Assembly (NCBI RefSeq): GCF_900232825.1 | Contig: NZ_OCTP01000011.1 | Span: forward strand, 124,001 to 188,000 | Direction of reading: 5' to 3' | Source of the DNA: Anaerococcus sp. Marseille-P3625 | GTDB taxonomy: Bacteria > Bacillota > Clostridia > Tissierellales > Peptoniphilaceae | Length of the DNA: 64,000 nt | Shown here: piece after piece, positions 61,757 to 64,000 of the stretch | Layout: the number at the start of each line of letters is the position of its first letter | Position numbering within the stretch: position 1 is the stretch's first letter | Position numbers and translations under genes: made by a program | Notes under the pieces: generated by a model | Told to the model about the DNA's origin: nothing | Seen by the model: only the letters and a program-made list of their open reading frames with translations | Databases searched by the model: none

Positions 61757-62083
61757 CTATTCTTCTAAATATATTGTCTTTATGTATAATTCTACTAAGG
61801 CTATGGCTCTTGCAAAACCCTCTATAATGGCCTCTTCGTCTTTGCTTGAATATTGAGAAATAGCAAGTTCGGAGTTATCTTCTATAAAGTCATGCAAATT
61901 ATTAATCATAGCTTTAGATTCTTGTTCTATATCTTTATGTTCATAATCATAACTATAATTTGGGAAATAGTCCTTGACTGTGTAAGGCTTTTTAGTCTTA
62001 ATAATATACAAGTTATTTTCTGATTTTTCGGTATCCATTATTTTATTATCATGATCAACTTTGCTGATATCTTTATGCTTCAT
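61757..62083 (-). CDS. phage protein before the small terminase
   Basis: About 108 residues from the ATG at 62083 (MKHKDISKVDHDNKIMD); AAGGA lies seven bases upstream of it, and a GTG eight codons earlier is less likely. Acidic and helical (SKDEEAIIEGFARAIALVEL). Its stop codon lies inside the ribosome site of the small terminase gene, so the two are coupled. Function unknown. Confidence 0.6.
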   Translation of the reverse strand: MKHKDISKVDHDNKIMDTEKSENNLYIIKTKKPYTVKDYFPNYSYDYEHKDIEQESKAMINNLHDFIEDNSELAISQYSSKDEEAIIEGFARAIALVELYIKTIYLEE

Positions 62084-62118
62084 AACTCTTTCCTTGCTAT
62101 TTTTCACAAATTTATAAA

Positions 62119-62146
62119 TAAAAAAAGCTTTGAATAAATCAAAGCT
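62119..62146 (-). terminator. terminator downstream of the structured RNA
   Basis: Minus strand AGCTTTGA and TCAAAGCT form an 8-bp stem over a 5-base loop, followed by seven Ts. Confidence 0.9.
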
Positions 62147-62276
62147 AGGGAAACTGACAAATGATGTAGTAGATCAAGGTCGGTAAAAATATTTCTTTCA
62201 GGAGTGTTTGGTGTAACAATTCATTTAGGCTAGACGTAGGTACTAATGGGTAAAGTGACCTTGATACTACTATACA
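62119..62276 (-). ncRNA. candidate phage small structured RNA
   Basis: This gap of more than 200 bases carries no reading frame, yet has RNA-like structure. On the minus strand GTAGTATCAAGGTC (62270-62257) pairs with GACCTTGATCTACTAC (62181-62166) as 14 base pairs with a two-base bulge, enclosing about 75 bases, and is followed at once by an intrinsic terminator. A TATAAT (62287-62282) lies just upstream. It stands between the late regulator and the packaging genes. No known family is identified. Confidence 0.6.
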
Positions 62277-62327
62277 GTTATATTATAATCCATTTTTATT
62301 TTTAATGTGTCTAATGATTTTCTAATT

Positions 62328-62762
62328 TTACGCATCGCCAAACATTTTATAGCTTAATACCTTTAAGGCTTCATTGGCTATATTATATATCTGGGCTCTT
62401 TCATAATGATACTTGTCCATCAACTCATATACTGCTCCTCTTTCTCCATAAGCATAAAGAGTCATTACTATATCTTTTTCTTTCTCATCAAGGTAGGTTA
62501 AAGCGTTTTCTACCATTCTAACTAGGGCCTTGTTAACTCTGTTATTGCGTTCTAACATAGCTCTCTTAGCTATATTATTTATATATGTATCGTCAAGATT
62601 TCTCCCTCCGCCTTGGACAGATTCATCCCCATACCTAACTGTAATATTAGTCAATCGATCACTAATTTCGGTTATCTTGTCATCTATTTCTTTTGTAGTA
62701 GTTCTCACTTGCAAGTATTTTTTTAAAATTTCCTTGCAAAGACATTTATAAAACTCTTGCAC
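62328..62762 (-). CDS. phage late-gene transcription regulator (ArpU/DUF1492/sigma-like)
   Basis: About 144 residues from the GTG at 62762, which has GGAGGGATA directly before it; an ATG upstream has no ribosome site. The C-terminal part, LTYLDEKEKDIVMTLYAYGE and YELMDKYHYERAQIYNIANE, resembles sigma-70 region 4, as in the RinA/ArpU group that switches on late genes. It is positioned immediately upstream of the packaging module in the direction of transcription, where such regulators are usual. Confidence 0.75.
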   Translation of the reverse strand: MQEFYKCLCKEILKKYLQVRTTTKEIDDKITEISDRLTNITVRYGDESVQGGGRNLDDTYINNIAKRAMLERNNRVNKALVRMVENALTYLDEKEKDIVMTLYAYGERGAVYELMDKYHYERAQIYNIANEALKVLSYKMFGDA

Positions 62763-62836
62763 TATCCCTCCGTATTTTGGAAATATTTTACCATAATAAA
62801 GCATATTGATAATTATGCCTAGTTTTTCTTCGATTT

Positions 62837-62851
62837 TGTGATTTTTTCACA
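62837..62851. promoter_or_regulatory. inverted repeat upstream of the late regulator
   Basis: TGTGA-TTTTT-TCACA is a perfect inverted repeat 75 bases before the late regulator start. It resembles an operator but no binding protein can be named. Confidence 0.35.
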
Positions 62852-62868
62852 CACTTTTTTGTCGATTT

Positions 62869-63135
62869 TTAATCGTTTTCTTTTAGTATATCGCTCCAAT
62901 TGACATAATCCAAAGTAATACAATCAAGTTTTAATTCAAGTCTTTTTTTAAATCTTTCAAGTCTTACTGGGCCAAATCCAAACTCATCTTTTAGAGTTTC
63001 CACAACTAAAGCAAGAAATCTTTCTACAAGAAAAACAGTTGTATCTGACTTAGCGATTCTTGCCATTTCTTCTTTGTAGACTCTTTCGGCTTTCATCTTT
63101 TTACCTATAGAAGTGCCACCTTTGTATCTAAACAT
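62869..63135 (-). CDS. phage protein of unknown function
   Basis: An 88-residue basic, helical protein with MKAERVYKEEMARIAKSDTT and FGFGPVRLERFKKRLELKLD. The ATG at 63135 follows AAGAAAGGTTTAGA. Comparable proteins lie between early DNA enzymes and late regulators in Bacillota phages. Function unknown. Confidence 0.6.
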   Translation of the reverse strand: MFRYKGGTSIGKKMKAERVYKEEMARIAKSDTTVFLVERFLALVVETLKDEFGFGPVRLERFKKRLELKLDCITLDYVNWSDILKEND

Positions 63136-63192
63136 TCTAAACCTTTCTTAATTGCTTTATTATGTAGATCAAAATTAATCACATAAATATTT

Positions 63193-63747
63193 TTATATCC
63201 ACCTGATAACCGGTTCACCTTTAAAGCCTTTTTCCCATATATACCAGCAATAGCAAACAGCACTTGACGGATAATTTGTAAAAACTCCATTTCTAACACA
63301 ATTAGCCCTCTTGCTAAATACATATACGTACTTAGGTGGATTTTCTTCAAATAGTTCTCTACGTTTTACACTTTCTAAAAACTGTATTTTAAGCAACATT
63401 GCTAGCCTTTTGCCATCATCTATAATCTTAATAGAATGCTCTACAAACTCTTTAGCATACTTATAGGGTGGATTAGTAATTATATCTTCATGCCAACTTG
63501 TAGTTGTAAAAAAATCCATCCCTCCTACTCCATATCCGCGATAATACAGATCCCTAGAAGTTACATTATATTTATTTTCTTCAAGTACTTTTGAAATATG
63601 GCCCTCACCACAACAAGGCTCTAATATGTTTTTATCAAAGCTTTCTACCTTCAATAGTTCTTCAACCGCTTGTGGATCAGTAGCATAATAATCGTGTTGT
63701 ACTCTTGTAAAGTCTGAATGATTGCTTGCCCCCATAATTACAAACAT
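63193..63747 (-). CDS. phage DNA adenine-type methyltransferase
   Basis: A 184-residue (or longer) SAM-dependent methyltransferase: HDYYATDPQAVEELLKVESF, LEPCCGEGHISKVLEEN and DIITNPPYKYAKEF with the NPPY active-site motif of N6-adenine or N4-cytosine enzymes. The ATG at 63747 lacks a ribosome site. The frame is open upstream to the dUTPase stop and an ATT at 63801 lies eight bases after GAGG, so the protein may begin there with YNPNNNMFVIMGASNHS. I list the ATG start as conservative. Confidence 0.85.
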   Translation of the reverse strand: MFVIMGASNHSDFTRVQHDYYATDPQAVEELLKVESFDKNILEPCCGEGHISKVLEENKYNVTSRDLYYRGYGVGGMDFFTTTSWHEDIITNPPYKYAKEFVEHSIKIIDDGKRLAMLLKIQFLESVKRRELFEENPPKYVYVFSKRANCVRNGVFTNYPSSAVCYCWYIWEKGFKGEPVIRWI

Positions 63748-63816
63748 ATTGTTATTAGGGTTATAATCCAGCGCGTTTTTATCTTTTTCTCTATCTATAA
63801 TCTTCTTTTCCTCTTT

Positions 63817-64000
63817 CTATTTCTTGCCACTTGATCCAAAACCTTTATCACCTCGGCTGGTATCTAAATTTATTTCATCTACTTTACAAGGATAAACATT
63901 AATTTCTTGACCAAATACTAACTGGGCTATCCTATCACCTTTTTTTATAACATAAGAGTTTTTACTCAAATTTGTAAGACAAACTTTAATCTCGCCCCTA
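63817..64000 (-). CDS. dut: dUTP diphosphatase (partial, N-terminus outside window)
   Basis: The C-terminal about 60 residues of a trimeric dUTPase. It has GDRIAQLVFGQEI (motif IV) and TSRGDKGFGSSGKK (motif V, the flexible arm closing the active site). The stop is TAG at 63817-63819. It hydrolyses dUTP to dUMP, keeping uracil out of phage DNA. It is at the right edge and reads in the same frame as the methyltransferase that follows. Confidence 0.92.
   Translation of the reverse strand, partial: RGEIKVCLTNLSKNSYVIKKGDRIAQLVFGQEINVYPCKVDEINLDTSRGDKGFGSSGKK

Noticed and set aside
63105-63350. Minus-strand frame of 81 codons overlapping the methyltransferase and the 88-residue gene
   Set aside because: It is out of frame with both recognised genes, which have ribosome sites or motifs; a possible short GTG frame in the gap (24 codons) has no support.
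1-64000. CRISPR array
   Set aside because: No regularly spaced direct repeats of 23-47 bases with unique spacers were seen anywhere in the window.
16881-64000. Insertion sequence or transposon instead of prophage
   Set aside because: No transposase or terminal inverted repeats were found, and a complete ordered set of head, contractile tail and lysis genes is present.

Overview
The window is low-GC DNA from an anaerobic, fermentative Bacillota. The closest fit is the Tissierellia group (Anaerococcus, Peptoniphilus or Finegoldia type). That placement is an inference from AT-rich codon use, a free-standing rubredoxin, Rex, AI-2E and YitT family proteins and strong Shine-Dalgarno (SD) sites; no marker gene fixes the species.

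Positions 1 to about 16.6 kb are host chromosome, mostly on the minus strand. In order they hold: the end of malQ, a small YqfO/CutA-like protein, a cysteine-peptidase-like protein, an AI-2E exporter, thiN (plus strand), an ABC-F protein next to rex, a membrane protein, typA/bipA, an RsbW-like kinase, rubredoxin (plus strand), a secreted lysine-rich surface protein, YitT, an F420-ligase-family protein, a zinc-ribbon membrane protein, a sirtuin, and a GntR(YtrA)-ABC ATPase-permease operon.

A tRNA-Pro(UGG) at 16626-16702 with a consensus promoter marks the junction. Everything to its right is one prophage that runs off the right edge, so the integrase, repressor and far attachment site are not seen. 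Next to the tRNA is a lysogeny/accessory zone (16.7-19.7 kb): short tandem repeats, an AP2-domain protein, three unknown genes and a hicA-hicB toxin-antitoxin pair, with two consensus sigma-A promoters. From 19.8 to about 62.8 kb a single minus-strand late cluster reads, in transcription order (right to left): late regulator, a terminated structured RNA candidate, small terminase, large terminase, tRNA-Ser, a C5-cytosine methyltransferase, an odd tRNA, MuF-like head protein, portal, small proteins, a large zincin-containing protein, prohead protease, scaffold, capsid, connectors, sheath, tube, two overlapping tail chaperone frames, tape measure, hub and spike, gp25, J and I-like baseplate proteins, DUF4815, fibres, a DUF6273 protein, holin-like proteins and endolysin. 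The contractile sheath, gp25 and J proteins make it a myovirus. At the right edge are early genes: a DNA methyltransferase and a dUTPase.

The most interesting points are: a GC-rich, Asn/Tyr-rich block in the DUF6273 protein that looks like a diversified receptor-binding tip; a portal protein extended by a GNAT-like domain; a module of about 75 residues shared between that portal extension and the zincin protein, suggestive of a head-targeting tag; a small RNA closed by a 14-bp long-range stem just before the terminase genes; two genes whose best ribosome sites point at ATT codons; a candidate +1 frameshift in the tail chaperone; a phage tRNA with an abnormal anticodon loop; and 11-bp-phased repeats before the cytosine methyltransferase.
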